Origin: Solobacterium sp. | GTDB lineage: Bacteria; Bacillota_I; Bacilli_A; Erysipelotrichales; Erysipelotrichaceae | DNA length: 64,000 nt | NCBI GenBank assembly: GCA_017512725.1 | Contig: JAFWEW010000032.1 | Location: 124,001 to 188,000 of the forward strand | Direction: 5' to 3' | Shown: positions 37,155 through 44,881 of the stretch, one piece after another | Numbering within the stretch: the first letter of the stretch is position 1 | How the letters are laid out: each line of letters opens with the position of its first letter | The notes under the pieces: generated by a model | Database searches by the model: none | The model's input: the letters and a program-made list of their open reading frames with translations, nothing else | What the model was told of the DNA's origin: nothing | Made by a program: the position numbers and the translations under genes

Positions 37155-37353
37155 ATGTGTGTTTCCTTCCAGCCGTTCCCTGAATGACTGTATGCCGTAT
37201 CTCCGGGAACTTCTGAAGGAGGAATTCTTACATCGTTACACACTGGATGATCATACGATATTCCTGGAAGCGGAAACCGGCATTCAGATCAGCCGGACCG
37301 TAACGCTTTCCAGACAGAACCTGAAAGACGGAATGCGCCTGTATGTATACTGA
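37093..37353 (+). CDS. YukD/EsaB ubiquitin-like type VII secretion protein
   Basis: The 86-residue protein fits the YukD family in length and in its beta-grasp pattern ('IYLIIPMIHRQFECVFPSS' first hairpin, 'RQNLKDGMRLYVY' end). The GTG start lies inside essC, a 62-bp overlap, with AGGTGA upstream. EsaB is a small cytoplasmic factor needed for or tuning Esx secretion in Staphylococcus. The assignment leans on both the sequence pattern and the essC neighbour. Confidence 0.8.
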   Translation: MKQEETLRIYLIIPMIHRQFECVFPSSRSLNDCMPYLRELLKEEFLHRYTLDDHTIFLEAETGIQISRTVTLSRQNLKDGMRLYVY

Positions 37354-37379
37354 TGTATACTGACTGCCGTTGTTTGCGG

Positions 37380-37385
37380 TATGAT
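37380..37385 (+). promoter_or_regulatory. -10 box of the lipoprotein after yukD, leaderless type
   Basis: TATGAT ends 6 bp before the ATG at 37392. No ribosome-binding site is present. The lipoprotein would therefore have its own promoter inside the type VII region. Confidence 0.45.
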
Positions 37386-37391
37386 TTTTCC

Positions 37392-38429
37392 ATGAGAAAA
37401 TCATTCAAAACAATAATGATCCTGCTGACTGCGGTACTGCTCAGCGGATGCACGAAGAAATACGACCGCTCCGATATTTTAAAGTATGCTGAAGAAGTGA
37501 CTGGAGAACGGCCGAAAACCGTATCTGCCGAACCGGAACCGGTTACTTCCGACTACGATGAATATACCGACTATCTCTGGACCGTTACGATGAAAAACGG
37601 ACTGGAATTCCATGTATTGGATGATTACTGCTGGGGCATGGAAGCACTGGTCAATAATCTGCGCAATGACTATAACAGCGTTGTGTTAGTCGAGCAGTAT
37701 GACGATCTTCAGGTTGGCTCACTGCAGCTGCAGAAAGAAACATACGAAGGGATCGTAACGGCTCAGCTGGTTCAGACGTTTTCTTCCCGTAAAGAACGGG
37801 AAGAGCTGTTCCAGCAGCTGGATACCATTCAGCAGGCTGCCCAGAAGCCTTTCAATTTTCTGTATGAACTGAAATTTGATCACCCGTATCGGACGATGAA
37901 CGACTATGAATCGACGGAAGCGGACGCAAGGGGTGTGATCAACGGAGATCCGATCGATGCAGAGTATAACGAACGTCAGCTGCTGTACCTCTGTCTGGAC
38001 CATCAGTATGCCTGCAAGGCGGAATTCACCGCAGAAGAAATTGACCAGGCACTGGAGGGCTATAATCACCGGATCGGCTTCCGTACTTCCGAAGAACAGG
38101 AATATGACTTTTCCCATCCGCTGGTTGCCAGTGCCTACAGCTATGGTGTTTCGTTTGCGACGATCTATGAAGTACTCAAAGCCATGGATCTTCCGGTGGA
38201 AGGGGACCCGACCCACTATCGGATAACAAATGGCGAAGGAACGGTCTATGAGATCAGTTATTCCTTTGTACATCCGCTCGAAACCGGGAAACAGGGCTAT
38301 TACTATCTCGTAAACGGGGAAGAAACGGATATGGACGCACCGTTCTATAACCACTTTACGACCTATGAACTGCGCAACAAATTCGGCCTGGATGTGATCG
38401 AGCTCTGGCAGAACGAAAAAGCGCAGTGA
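37392..38429 (+). CDS. Putative lipoprotein of unknown function
   Basis: The 345-residue product begins MRKSFKTIMILLTAVLLSGC, a clean lipoprotein signal with lipobox LSGC (Cys20). The rest is a soluble alpha/beta protein rich in Asp, Glu and Tyr, of no family I recognise. The frame is open from 37353, but the signal peptide decides the start at 37392. It follows yukD by 38 bp and could belong to the secretion locus, yet the -10 box 6 bp before the ATG suggests separate expression. It abuts the stop of a convergent gene. Confidence 0.75.
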   Translation: MRKSFKTIMILLTAVLLSGCTKKYDRSDILKYAEEVTGERPKTVSAEPEPVTSDYDEYTDYLWTVTMKNGLEFHVLDDYCWGMEALVNNLRNDYNSVVLVEQYDDLQVGSLQLQKETYEGIVTAQLVQTFSSRKEREELFQQLDTIQQAAQKPFNFLYELKFDHPYRTMNDYESTEADARGVINGDPIDAEYNERQLLYLCLDHQYACKAEFTAEEIDQALEGYNHRIGFRTSEEQEYDFSHPLVASAYSYGVSFATIYEVLKAMDLPVEGDPTHYRITNGEGTVYEISYSFVHPLETGKQGYYYLVNGEETDMDAPFYNHFTTYELRNKFGLDVIELWQNEKAQ

Positions 38430-38446
38430 TTAACCAAAGCGCTTTC
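38417..38446. terminator. Convergent terminator hairpin over two stop codons
   Basis: AAAAGCGC (38417-38424) pairs with GCGCTTT (38439-38445). The loop holds both stop codons of the convergent genes, which directly abut. The U-run is better on the minus-strand transcript. Confidence 0.5.
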
Positions 38447-39263
38447 GGAACGTACAGTTTCTGCAGAACGGTTCTTTGATCCGATGGGTCTGAAACTGAC
38501 GGATCAGTTCCTGACAGCGGGAACCGTTGATAATTTCATCAAGGGTATTTTCCCGCAGACTGCCAAGCGGTACATTTCCACCGGCATCGAGACAGCATGG
38601 CACAACGGTGCCGTCACTTAAGATGGCGATCTGCTGTCTTGCCCCAAGGCACGTTCCGTACACTTCCTCTTCTGTGGAGGCGGAAATGGCAGGCCATTCA
38701 AATTCATTGGCAAAACTGAGGAACAGACGGTCTTTCAGACGGTAACTGTTCCTTCGTTCGGTTTTATGGAGCTCGTATCGTTCTTTGATCCGTTCCAGAC
38801 AATAGCTGCCGGATTCTTTCTGAAGTTCATCAAGACGCCAGAATCGCAGTTCGGTATAAACGCCCTGACCGGATGCCCGTTCCGCAAAAGCCAGGACGGC
38901 ATCCATATACGCAGGCAGATTATCGTTTGACTGAAAATCCACAGACTGCAGGGAAATGGACAATTTGCGCAGACATGCATGTTCAAGAACCAATGGGTGA
39001 CGGTCCAGCAAGGTACCGTTTGTCACCAGCTGAACGGAAAACAAAAGTTCATCACAGATGGAAAGGATCGTATCGAGATAGGGATGCAGAAACGGTTCTC
39101 CCTGTACATGAAGATACAGGTAATCGGTATGCTTACGTGCCTGAGATGCGATCCTGCGGAATTCCCCCGGTTCCAGGAAGCAGGGGGTCCTTCCTGTTTT
39201 AAGACAGAAGGAACAGGAGAGATTGCAGACGTTTGTAATTTCGATGTAAATCCGTTTGAACAT
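38430..39263 (-). CDS. Radical SAM/SPASM domain protein
   Basis: The 277-residue protein starts MFKRIYIEITNVCNLSCSFC, with the CxxxCxxC cluster at Cys13, Cys17 and Cys20. The C-terminal part holds a SPASM-like cysteine set: 'CLGARQQIAILSDGTVVPCC', then C-R-x-x-C spaced towards 'FCRNCTF'. SPASM enzymes carry extra iron-sulfur clusters and often modify peptides or proteins; the target here is unknown. The frame is open to 39341, but homology starts at 39263. TATAAT lies 6 bp before that ATG and there is no ribosome-binding site. It is divergent from the transglutaminase-like gene. Confidence 0.82.
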   Translation of the reverse strand: MFKRIYIEITNVCNLSCSFCLKTGRTPCFLEPGEFRRIASQARKHTDYLYLHVQGEPFLHPYLDTILSICDELLFSVQLVTNGTLLDRHPLVLEHACLRKLSISLQSVDFQSNDNLPAYMDAVLAFAERASGQGVYTELRFWRLDELQKESGSYCLERIKERYELHKTERRNSYRLKDRLFLSFANEFEWPAISASTEEEVYGTCLGARQQIAILSDGTVVPCCLDAGGNVPLGSLRENTLDEIINGSRCQELIRQFQTHRIKEPFCRNCTFRKRFG

Positions 39264-39269
39264 GAAACC

Positions 39270-39275
39270 ATTATA
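39270..39275 (-). promoter_or_regulatory. -10 box of the radical SAM gene, leaderless type
   Basis: A perfect TATAAT on the minus strand ends 6 bp before the ATG at 39263, so the predicted first base is the A of the start codon. Confidence 0.5.
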
Positions 39276-39310
39276 ATGGAAAAGGGTTTGTAAACCCCGG
39301 AGGACTGCAC

Positions 39311-40339
39311 TTGAAACTGCTGAAGAAACTGCTGTCATCACTCATGATCCTGATCATGGTTCTCGTTGTCTTTTTCAGTGCGGCAGCGGTTTCGATCTTT
39401 ATTTATGGACAGGCGACTGGTCAGCAGCTGATACCCGAGCTGAACAGTGAATCCGATGTACGAAGATATCTGAAATCAATCGGCGAGAATACCTCGATCC
39501 CGTTTGTCAGCGATCTCTTGTCTTCCATGGGTGATGATCCGGAATCCGCCGCTGAATACCAGCAGATCCTGGAGCAGTATGATCCGTTATTCTATCCGTA
39601 TTTCGGGATGCTGAATGAAGATCAGAAGATCGTCTATGCACGCCTGATCGATGCAGTCTATGCAAAAGAAAATGTTGTAAATCCAACAGCGTTTGGGCTG
39701 ACCTATGAGGAAGCGGAAGAAACCTGGGAAGCAGTCTTCTATGATCATCCCGAACTGTTCTGGCTGGAGGAAAGTGTCTCCTTCCGGTACTACGACAGCG
39801 GGGCAGTGACCGCGATCGAACTTCACTATAATGATCTGGCGAACGATCTCGAACACAATCGGGCACTGTTTGACAATGCCTGTGCTGCGATCCTGCAGGA
39901 AGCGAACGATTTAGGCAGTGATTATGAAACGGAACTGTATCTGCATAATGCCCTGATCGGCTTATGTGACTATGATCTCGAATCGGATCACAGTCAGAGT
40001 GCCTACAGCGTACTGGTAAACAAACGATCGGTCTGTGCCGGATATGCAAAGGCGTTTCAGCTGCTGATGACGGAATGCGGGATTCCCTGTTATTACGCTG
40101 CCGGCTGGAGCGGGGAAAACCATGCCTGGAACATCGTTCTTCTCGACGGGGAATACTATAATGTCGATCTTACCTGGGATGACGGGATCAATACGTTTGC
40201 CTTCTTCAACCGGACCGATGCCGATCTTATAAAGACCCATGAACGGCGGGGGAAATCCATCGATCTTCCGGCCTGTGAAGGAGAAGCGCATCACAATACG
40301 GAACCGATTCCGCCGCTGAACCTGCAGCTCAGCAACTGA
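39311..40339 (+). CDS. Membrane-anchored transglutaminase-like protein
   Basis: The 342-residue product has an N-terminal membrane anchor (about 8-30) and an extracytoplasmic body. It ends in a transglutaminase-like fold with the triad Cys242 ('VCAGYAKAF'), His271 ('ENHAWN') and Asp286 ('VDLTWDD'). Bacterial members are mostly cysteine proteases or protein cross-linkers at the cell surface. The start is TTG with CGGAGGA 9 bp upstream. It ends at a strong terminator shared with the ABC transporter operon from the other side. Confidence 0.82.
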   Translation: MKLLKKLLSSLMILIMVLVVFFSAAAVSIFIYGQATGQQLIPELNSESDVRRYLKSIGENTSIPFVSDLLSSMGDDPESAAEYQQILEQYDPLFYPYFGMLNEDQKIVYARLIDAVYAKENVVNPTAFGLTYEEAEETWEAVFYDHPELFWLEESVSFRYYDSGAVTAIELHYNDLANDLEHNRALFDNACAAILQEANDLGSDYETELYLHNALIGLCDYDLESDHSQSAYSVLVNKRSVCAGYAKAFQLLMTECGIPCYYAAGWSGENHAWNIVLLDGEYYNVDLTWDDGINTFAFFNRTDADLIKTHERRGKSIDLPACEGEAHHNTEPIPPLNLQLSN

Positions 40340-40341
40340 AA

Positions 40342-40374
40342 ATGGCAGCTCTTACGAACTGCCATCTTTTTTTG
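40342..40374. terminator. Bidirectional intrinsic terminator
   Basis: ATGGCAG and CTGCCAT pair around a 10-base loop. Seven T follow on the plus strand and a TTTT run follows on the minus strand, so both convergent operons can end here. Confidence 0.85.
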
Positions 40375-41112
40375 TTATTCGCTGATGAAATGCTGAAGGA
40401 ATTCTCTGGTTCTTGCGCTCTTTGGACTGGTAAAGATCGCATCCGGGGTTCCTTCTTCTTCAATTACGCCTTTATCCATGAAGACGACCCGGTCCGCTGC
40501 CTGACGGGCAAATCCCATCTCGTGTGTTACGACGATCATAGTCAGCCCGTCCACCGCCAGCTGTTTCATGACCTCCAGTACTTCCTTGACCATTTCCGGA
40601 TCAAGGGCGGAAGTCGGTTCATCAAACAACATGAGCTTCGGGTCCATGCACAGGGCCCTTGCGATCGCGACACGCTGTTTCTGACCGCCGCTGATGCGGG
40701 AGCTGTCGGCATTGGCGAATGCCTCCATGCCGACCTTCTTCAGGAAGAACATGGCTTTTTCTTCGGCTTCCTTGCTGGAGCGCTTCAGGACTTTTTCCTG
40801 TGCGATCATGCAGTTCTTCAGAACATTCATGTTCTTGAACAGATTGAACTGCTGGAAGCACATGCCGACATTGGCACGGTAGCGGTCAACATTGCGGATA
40901 TTGAGAATGTCTTCTCCAAATACCCGGATCACACCTTTGTCCGGCTTTTCCAGAAGGTTGATGCACCGGAGCAGGGTGGACTTGCCGGAACCGGAAGACC
41001 CGATCAGACAGACTACTTCACCGGGTGCGACACTGAAGTCGATTCCCTTAAGTACCTCCAGGGAGCCAAACGACTTATGCAGATCATGGATCTCTACGAC
41101 TGCTTCACTCAT
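40375..41112 (-). CDS. Polar amino acid ABC transporter, ATP-binding protein (probable lysine)
   Basis: The 245-residue ATPase has Walker A 'GSSGSGKST', the signature '[15 protein letters not shown]', Walker B '[13 protein letters not shown]' and the switch His in '[11 protein letters not shown]'. It is of the GlnQ/HisP polar amino acid type. AGGGAGGAAC sits before ATG 41112; an upstream in-frame ATG at 41130 is less likely. It overlaps the permease gene and is the last gene of the riboswitch-controlled operon. Lysine as substrate is inferred from that riboswitch. Confidence 0.93.
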   Translation of the reverse strand: MSEAVVEIHDLHKSFGSLEVLKGIDFSVAPGEVVCLIGSSGSGKSTLLRCINLLEKPDKGVIRVFGEDILNIRNVDRYRANVGMCFQQFNLFKNMNVLKNCMIAQEKVLKRSSKEAEEKAMFFLKKVGMEAFANADSSRISGGQKQRVAIARALCMDPKLMLFDEPTSALDPEMVKEVLEVMKQLAVDGLTMIVVTHEMGFARQAADRVVFMDKGVIEEEGTPDAIFTSPKSARTREFLQHFISE

Positions 41113-41887
41113 AATGTTCCTCCCTGGCATTCTCAGTTGCCAGTACCATGTTGCTCGGATCGGTATCCGACTGCGGGAAGCTGGTGCTGGAAGCGTTCAT
41201 TTTCCGCTCAATCGAATTCAGGATCACAGAAGCGATACTGGTGAGAATAAAGTAGATCGCTGCGGTAATACCGTAGGTAGCCGTGAACTGGAAGGTGCTT
41301 CCGGCAATGGACTTTGCCTGAAACATCAGATCCGCGATCGAGATGATCATCAGAACAGAAGAGTCTTTGATATTGACGATAAACTCATTGCCGATTGCAG
41401 GGAACGCATTCCGTACCGCCTGCGGGAGCACGACATTCATCATGGTCTGAATATTGCTCATGCCAAGAGACCGGGATGCTTCGGTCTGACCGATATCCAC
41501 GGCCTGGATGCCGGAACGGATGATTTCCGCCATATAGGCTCCGGTATTGACCGAAATGACAAAGATCGCCGCAGTCAGCTTGTTCCAGTGCACGACATTC
41601 AGCAGGGCATAGTATAGGAATACTGCCTGTACCATCATCGGCGTTCCCCGGAATACATCAATATAGACTTTTCCGAGCCAGTCCAGTACCTTTTTGCCCA
41701 TGACTGCCGCAGGGCTTGCGGTATAGTCCAGCCGGATTGCCCGGATCCCTCCGACAATCAGACCGATACAGAGACCGATCAGCGTACCGGAAAGGGAAAT
41801 GATCAGCGTATTCTGGATGCCCAGTGCAAGACTTGGCCAGTACCTCCGCAGGATATCAAGGATCTGTCCGAGAAAGGACGATTCCAT
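41105..41887 (-). CDS. Polar amino acid ABC transporter, permease (probable lysine)
   Basis: The 260-residue membrane protein has the HisM/GlnP-type inner-membrane motif with 'YAEIIRSGI'-like text ('[20 protein letters not shown]') and several hydrophobic helices. It forms the channel for the amino acid uptake system and uses a GGAGGA ribosome-binding site 6 bp before the ATG. It begins 3 bp after the binding protein and its end overlaps the ATPase start. Confidence 0.92.
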   Translation of the reverse strand: MESSFLGQILDILRRYWPSLALGIQNTLIISLSGTLIGLCIGLIVGGIRAIRLDYTASPAAVMGKKVLDWLGKVYIDVFRGTPMMVQAVFLYYALLNVVHWNKLTAAIFVISVNTGAYMAEIIRSGIQAVDIGQTEASRSLGMSNIQTMMNVVLPQAVRNAFPAIGNEFIVNIKDSSVLMIISIADLMFQAKSIAGSTFQFTATYGITAAIYFILTSIASVILNSIERKMNASSTSFPQSDTDPSNMVLATENAREEHYE

Positions 41888-41890
41888 GGA

Positions 41891-42742
41891 TTACTCCTCC
41901 GATGCCGGCTGGCGGAGAACTGCTGCCTCCATGGCAGCCGCACGGTCTGCTTCGGAAATCTGATCCAGAGCTGCCTGAACATCCTTCAGGAGTTCGGTAT
42001 TTTCCTTGGCAACGGCAATGCTTACGGTTACGCCGCCTTCATCACCGGCACTGGTAAAGCCATGGCCCTGTTCGAACTGTACATAAGTAAGATCCGGATT
42101 TGCTGCACAGACACCGATCGCAACCGGAAGCTCGGATGTGACCGCATCAACATCACCATGCTGGAGAGCATTGATCGCGGCAGGGAAATCGGTCGCTGCT
42201 TCGACATGCACAACACCTTCGATATCATCGATGATCGTATCGTAAAGGGTTCCCATCTGTCCCTGAACCTTGCGTCCGGAGAGTTCCTGAATATCGGTAA
42301 TGCCGGTCAGGTCACTGTCGTTGCGGACAATGACAACTTCCGGAGAAACATAGTACGGAGAGGTAAAGCTGACCTGTTCCGCACGTTCCGGTGTCTCAGT
42401 CATGCCGGCAATGATCGCATCCAGGCTTCCCTGCTGAAGATCAACGATCAGTGCATCCCAGTCAGTCTTGACGATCTGAACATCCTTGCCAAGGGTCTTT
42501 GCGATCGTGGAAGCGATCACGACATCATAGCCGTCACAGTAATCTGAAGTGGAAAGGGGCTGTGTGTATTCGCCCTCGGTCGTAGTAGTCCAGTTGAACG
42601 GAGCGTAGTTGCATTCCATGCCGACCCGGAACGTACCGGAATCAGACGCTGTAGTTGTTGTGGCTGTGCCTGTCGTGCTGCTGCCGCAGCCGGCCAGGAT
42701 CATGGCGGCACTGACTGCCGCGATTGCTGTAAGGTTTCTCAT
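41891..42742 (-). CDS. Amino acid ABC transporter, substrate-binding lipoprotein (probable lysine)
   Basis: The 283-residue protein has a lipoprotein signal with lipobox LAGC (Cys19), a short Thr/Ser linker, and the family 3 solute-binding fold ('FRVGMECNYAPFNW', 'DALIVDLQQGSLDAIIAGMT', 'TPERAEQVSFTSPYY'). It captures the amino acid outside the membrane. It is the first gene after the lysine riboswitch, with AAGGAGG before the ATG. The riboswitch gives the substrate guess; arginine or other cationic amino acids cannot be excluded. Confidence 0.93.
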   Translation of the reverse strand: MRNLTAIAAVSAAMILAGCGSSTTGTATTTTASDSGTFRVGMECNYAPFNWTTTTEGEYTQPLSTSDYCDGYDVVIASTIAKTLGKDVQIVKTDWDALIVDLQQGSLDAIIAGMTETPERAEQVSFTSPYYVSPEVVIVRNDSDLTGITDIQELSGRKVQGQMGTLYDTIIDDIEGVVHVEAATDFPAAINALQHGDVDAVTSELPVAIGVCAANPDLTYVQFEQGHGFTSAGDEGGVTVSIAVAKENTELLKDVQAALDQISEADRAAAMEAAVLRQPASEE

Positions 42743-42771
42743 CTTCTTTCCTCCTTAAACACTTACGGGAA

Positions 42772-42990
42772 ATAAACAAAACCGCATGCTATCGCATACG
42801 GCATATTCCCCATAAGCAATAGCGCCTCTTCACATCCGTGAAGGAGTGATACGGATCTTTTCCGCATCCCCACGATCCTTTGCTGCCGCATCAGACCGTT
42901 CGGCGGCGATTGCCTTTCCCAACGGATCACAGCCTGCCGGCTACCCGTGTTACTCATCTGCGCCGCTACCTCTACCGGTTTTTGTTTATA
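42772..42990 (-). promoter_or_regulatory. Lysine riboswitch (L box) with transcription terminator
   Basis: On the minus strand the leader has the L-box landmarks: a purine-rich start with AGATGAGTAAC, GAAAGGCAATCGCC followed by GCCGAACGG, and the closing AGAGGCGCTATTGC. The P1 stem is GGTAGCG with CGCTATT. The terminator stem is CCGTATGC-GATA-GCATGCGG (42782-42801) followed by TTTTGTTT. The 3' strand of P1 (42816-42823) can pair instead with the middle of the terminator (42788-42795) to form an antiterminator. Lysine binding should therefore favour termination and lower uptake when lysine is ample. Confidence 0.85.
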
Positions 42991-42997
42991 TGTCTAG

Positions 42998-43025
42998 ATT
43001 TTAGTCGAATCCAATCGTTTGTCAA
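42998..43025 (-). promoter_or_regulatory. Promoter of the lysine transporter operon
   Basis: TTGACA (43020-43025), a 16-bp spacer and TAAAAT (42998-43003) read towards the riboswitch. It is the best sigma-A-type promoter in the window and is divergent from the truB promoter. Confidence 0.7.
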
Positions 43026-43101
43026 CGCAAAAAGAAAAGGTTTTCATTCGCTTTTTCATTTCTTTTTCATGATTGTTTCCGTTTTTGACAGTCGAACTTG
43101 C

Positions 43102-43107
43102 TATAAT
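43102..43107 (+). promoter_or_regulatory. Extended -10 box of truB, leaderless type
   Basis: TGC-TATAAT ends 8 bp before the truB ATG with no ribosome-binding site between them. A TTGACA lies 11 bp before the box, too close for a normal -35. Confidence 0.5.
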
Positions 43108-43115
43108 TTCTAGGT

Positions 43116-43955
43116 ATGGATGCGATCCTGCTTCTGAACAAACCCGCCGGCATGACCAGCTTTGATGCGGTAAGCCGGTGCCGCAGAGTATTTCACGAAC
43201 GGAAAATCGGTCATTGCGGGACATTGGACCCCAATGCCAGCGGACTGATGATCCTTTTATTAGGAAGATATACCAAGTTCCTTCCATACTGTATCAGCAA
43301 CCACAAACACTATCATGCGACGTTTGTTTTCGGCAGCCGTACCGATTCCGGGGATATCTGGGGGCAGGTAACGGATCAGAAGACACCGTCGCCGCATTCC
43401 CAAGAATCCGTTCAGGAAGCGGCAAACCGCTTTCTGGGCGATACGATGCAGGTCCCGCCAATGGTTTCTGCCATTAAGGTCAATGGCCGGAAACTGTACG
43501 AACTGGCCCGAAAAGGCATAGAAATCGAGCGCAAGCCCCGTCCGATCCATGTCAGCCGGATGCAGATTTCATTGGAAGACGATATCTGGCACCTGGATGC
43601 GGTGGTTTCCGGAGGTACCTATATCCGGACCCTGATCACAGATCTTGGAGATGCCCTTGGCGAATATGCGGCAATGAGCTCGCTATGCCGGCTGGGCATT
43701 GAATCCGTACGTCTGGACCAGGCATGTACACTGGAACAGCTGGAAACAAGTCCTGTATTTGTTTCCCCGGAGACGATACTGGATCCTGCAATCCCGATTC
43801 TGGAAGCCCTGGATGAGGATTCCGTGATTCATGGAAGAAGTGTAAGGTTGGAAGCTGATGATCCGCTTGTAATCTTCCGAAACAGCGGACAGATACTTGC
43901 CGCTTACCGGAAAGAGGAAGACGGCCTGTATCACTGTCAGAGAGGTCTGTTATGA
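43116..43955 (+). CDS. truB: tRNA pseudouridine(55) synthase TruB
   Basis: The 279-residue enzyme makes pseudouridine 55 in the tRNA T-loop. It shows 'LNKPAGMTSFDAV', the catalytic region 'KIGHCGTLDPNASGLM' with the active Asp, and 'VSGGTYIRTLITDLG'. The start has no ribosome-binding site but a TATAAT 8 bp ahead. The stop overlaps ribF in ATGA. The order truB-ribF is the standard Gram-positive one, though rpsO does not follow here. Confidence 0.96.
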   Translation: MDAILLLNKPAGMTSFDAVSRCRRVFHERKIGHCGTLDPNASGLMILLLGRYTKFLPYCISNHKHYHATFVFGSRTDSGDIWGQVTDQKTPSPHSQESVQEAANRFLGDTMQVPPMVSAIKVNGRKLYELARKGIEIERKPRPIHVSRMQISLEDDIWHLDAVVSGGTYIRTLITDLGDALGEYAAMSSLCRLGIESVRLDQACTLEQLETSPVFVSPETILDPAIPILEALDEDSVIHGRSVRLEADDPLVIFRNSGQILAAYRKEEDGLYHCQRGLL

Positions 43956-44881
43956 GAATCGATAAAATAAGTCTTTCGTATCAATATAAGCCAAAAACAC
44001 CTGTCGTTGCCTGCATCGGCTTTTTTGACGGGGTGCACCGCGGCCATCAGGCACTGATCAAGGCTGCGGTAGATACCGCAAAGGAACTGAACTGTGCAAA
44101 CGGTCTGATTACCTTTGAACCGGATCCCTGGGTCACGATCAGGGATCTCAGCCCGGAGGAGTGTGAACATCTCACTACAACACCGCAGAAGATCAATCTT
44201 GTGTCTGCACTTGGGATACAGAATATCTATCTGCTTGATTTTACAAAAGCCATGTCCATGCTGCATGAAGATGAATTCATTGAATATGTTCTTGGTCAGC
44301 TGAATCTGCAGGGACTGGTCTGCGGTTATGATTTCCGCTTTGGCATGAACGGCCGCGGCGATGCACAGTACCTGCAGGATCATCTGAATGTGCCGGTACA
44401 GATCATTGATGAGGTGGCACTCGACGGAGAGAAGATCTCCAGTTCGCGTATTGTTTCCTGTGTAAAGGAAGGGGATTTCCTTTCTGCATACAAGCTGCTC
44501 GGCTATCCGTACACCATTGATGGCAAGGTCATGCATGGAAATGAAGTCGGCAGCGGTCTCGGCTTTCCGACCGCCAATATTTCCTTCAGCCCCGAATATG
44601 TCATCCCAAAGCTTGGGGTGTATTCCGCGCATGTAAAGATCCGTCATAAGCGTTACGGGGCCATGATTAATGTCGGCCATAACCCGACCCTGAATTATTC
44701 CAAAAACGTTTCGATCGAAGCGCATATTTTTGACTTCAATGAACCGATCTACGGAGAACATATTTCCGTAATCCCGGAACAGTACATCCGGCCGGAACAG
44801 GATTTTTCAAATCGTGAGAATCTGATCATGCAGCTGGAACGCGACCGGGCCCAGGTCCGCAAAGTGCTTGGTCTGAAATGA
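43952..44881 (+). CDS. ribF: Bifunctional riboflavin kinase/FAD synthetase RibF
   Basis: The 309-residue enzyme makes FMN and FAD. The N-terminal FAD synthetase domain has 'GFFDGVHRGHQAL' (nucleotidyltransferase HxGH-like motif) and 'DFRFGMNGRGD'. The C-terminal kinase domain has 'GNEVGSGLGFPTANI' and 'YGAMINVGHNPT'. It is coupled by 4-bp overlaps to truB before and to the methyltransferase after. Confidence 0.96.
   Translation: MRIDKISLSYQYKPKTPVVACIGFFDGVHRGHQALIKAAVDTAKELNCANGLITFEPDPWVTIRDLSPEECEHLTTTPQKINLVSALGIQNIYLLDFTKAMSMLHEDEFIEYVLGQLNLQGLVCGYDFRFGMNGRGDAQYLQDHLNVPVQIIDEVALDGEKISSSRIVSCVKEGDFLSAYKLLGYPYTIDGKVMHGNEVGSGLGFPTANISFSPEYVIPKLGVYSAHVKIRHKRYGAMINVGHNPTLNYSKNVSIEAHIFDFNEPIYGEHISVIPEQYIRPEQDFSNRENLIMQLERDRAQVRKVLGLK

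Noticed and set aside
42772..42990. Cobalamin or S-box class for the leader before the ABC transporter
   Set aside because: The GCCGAACGG core, AGATGAGTAAC start and the closing arm fit the lysine class, and neither a B12 box nor the SAM kink-turn pattern is present.
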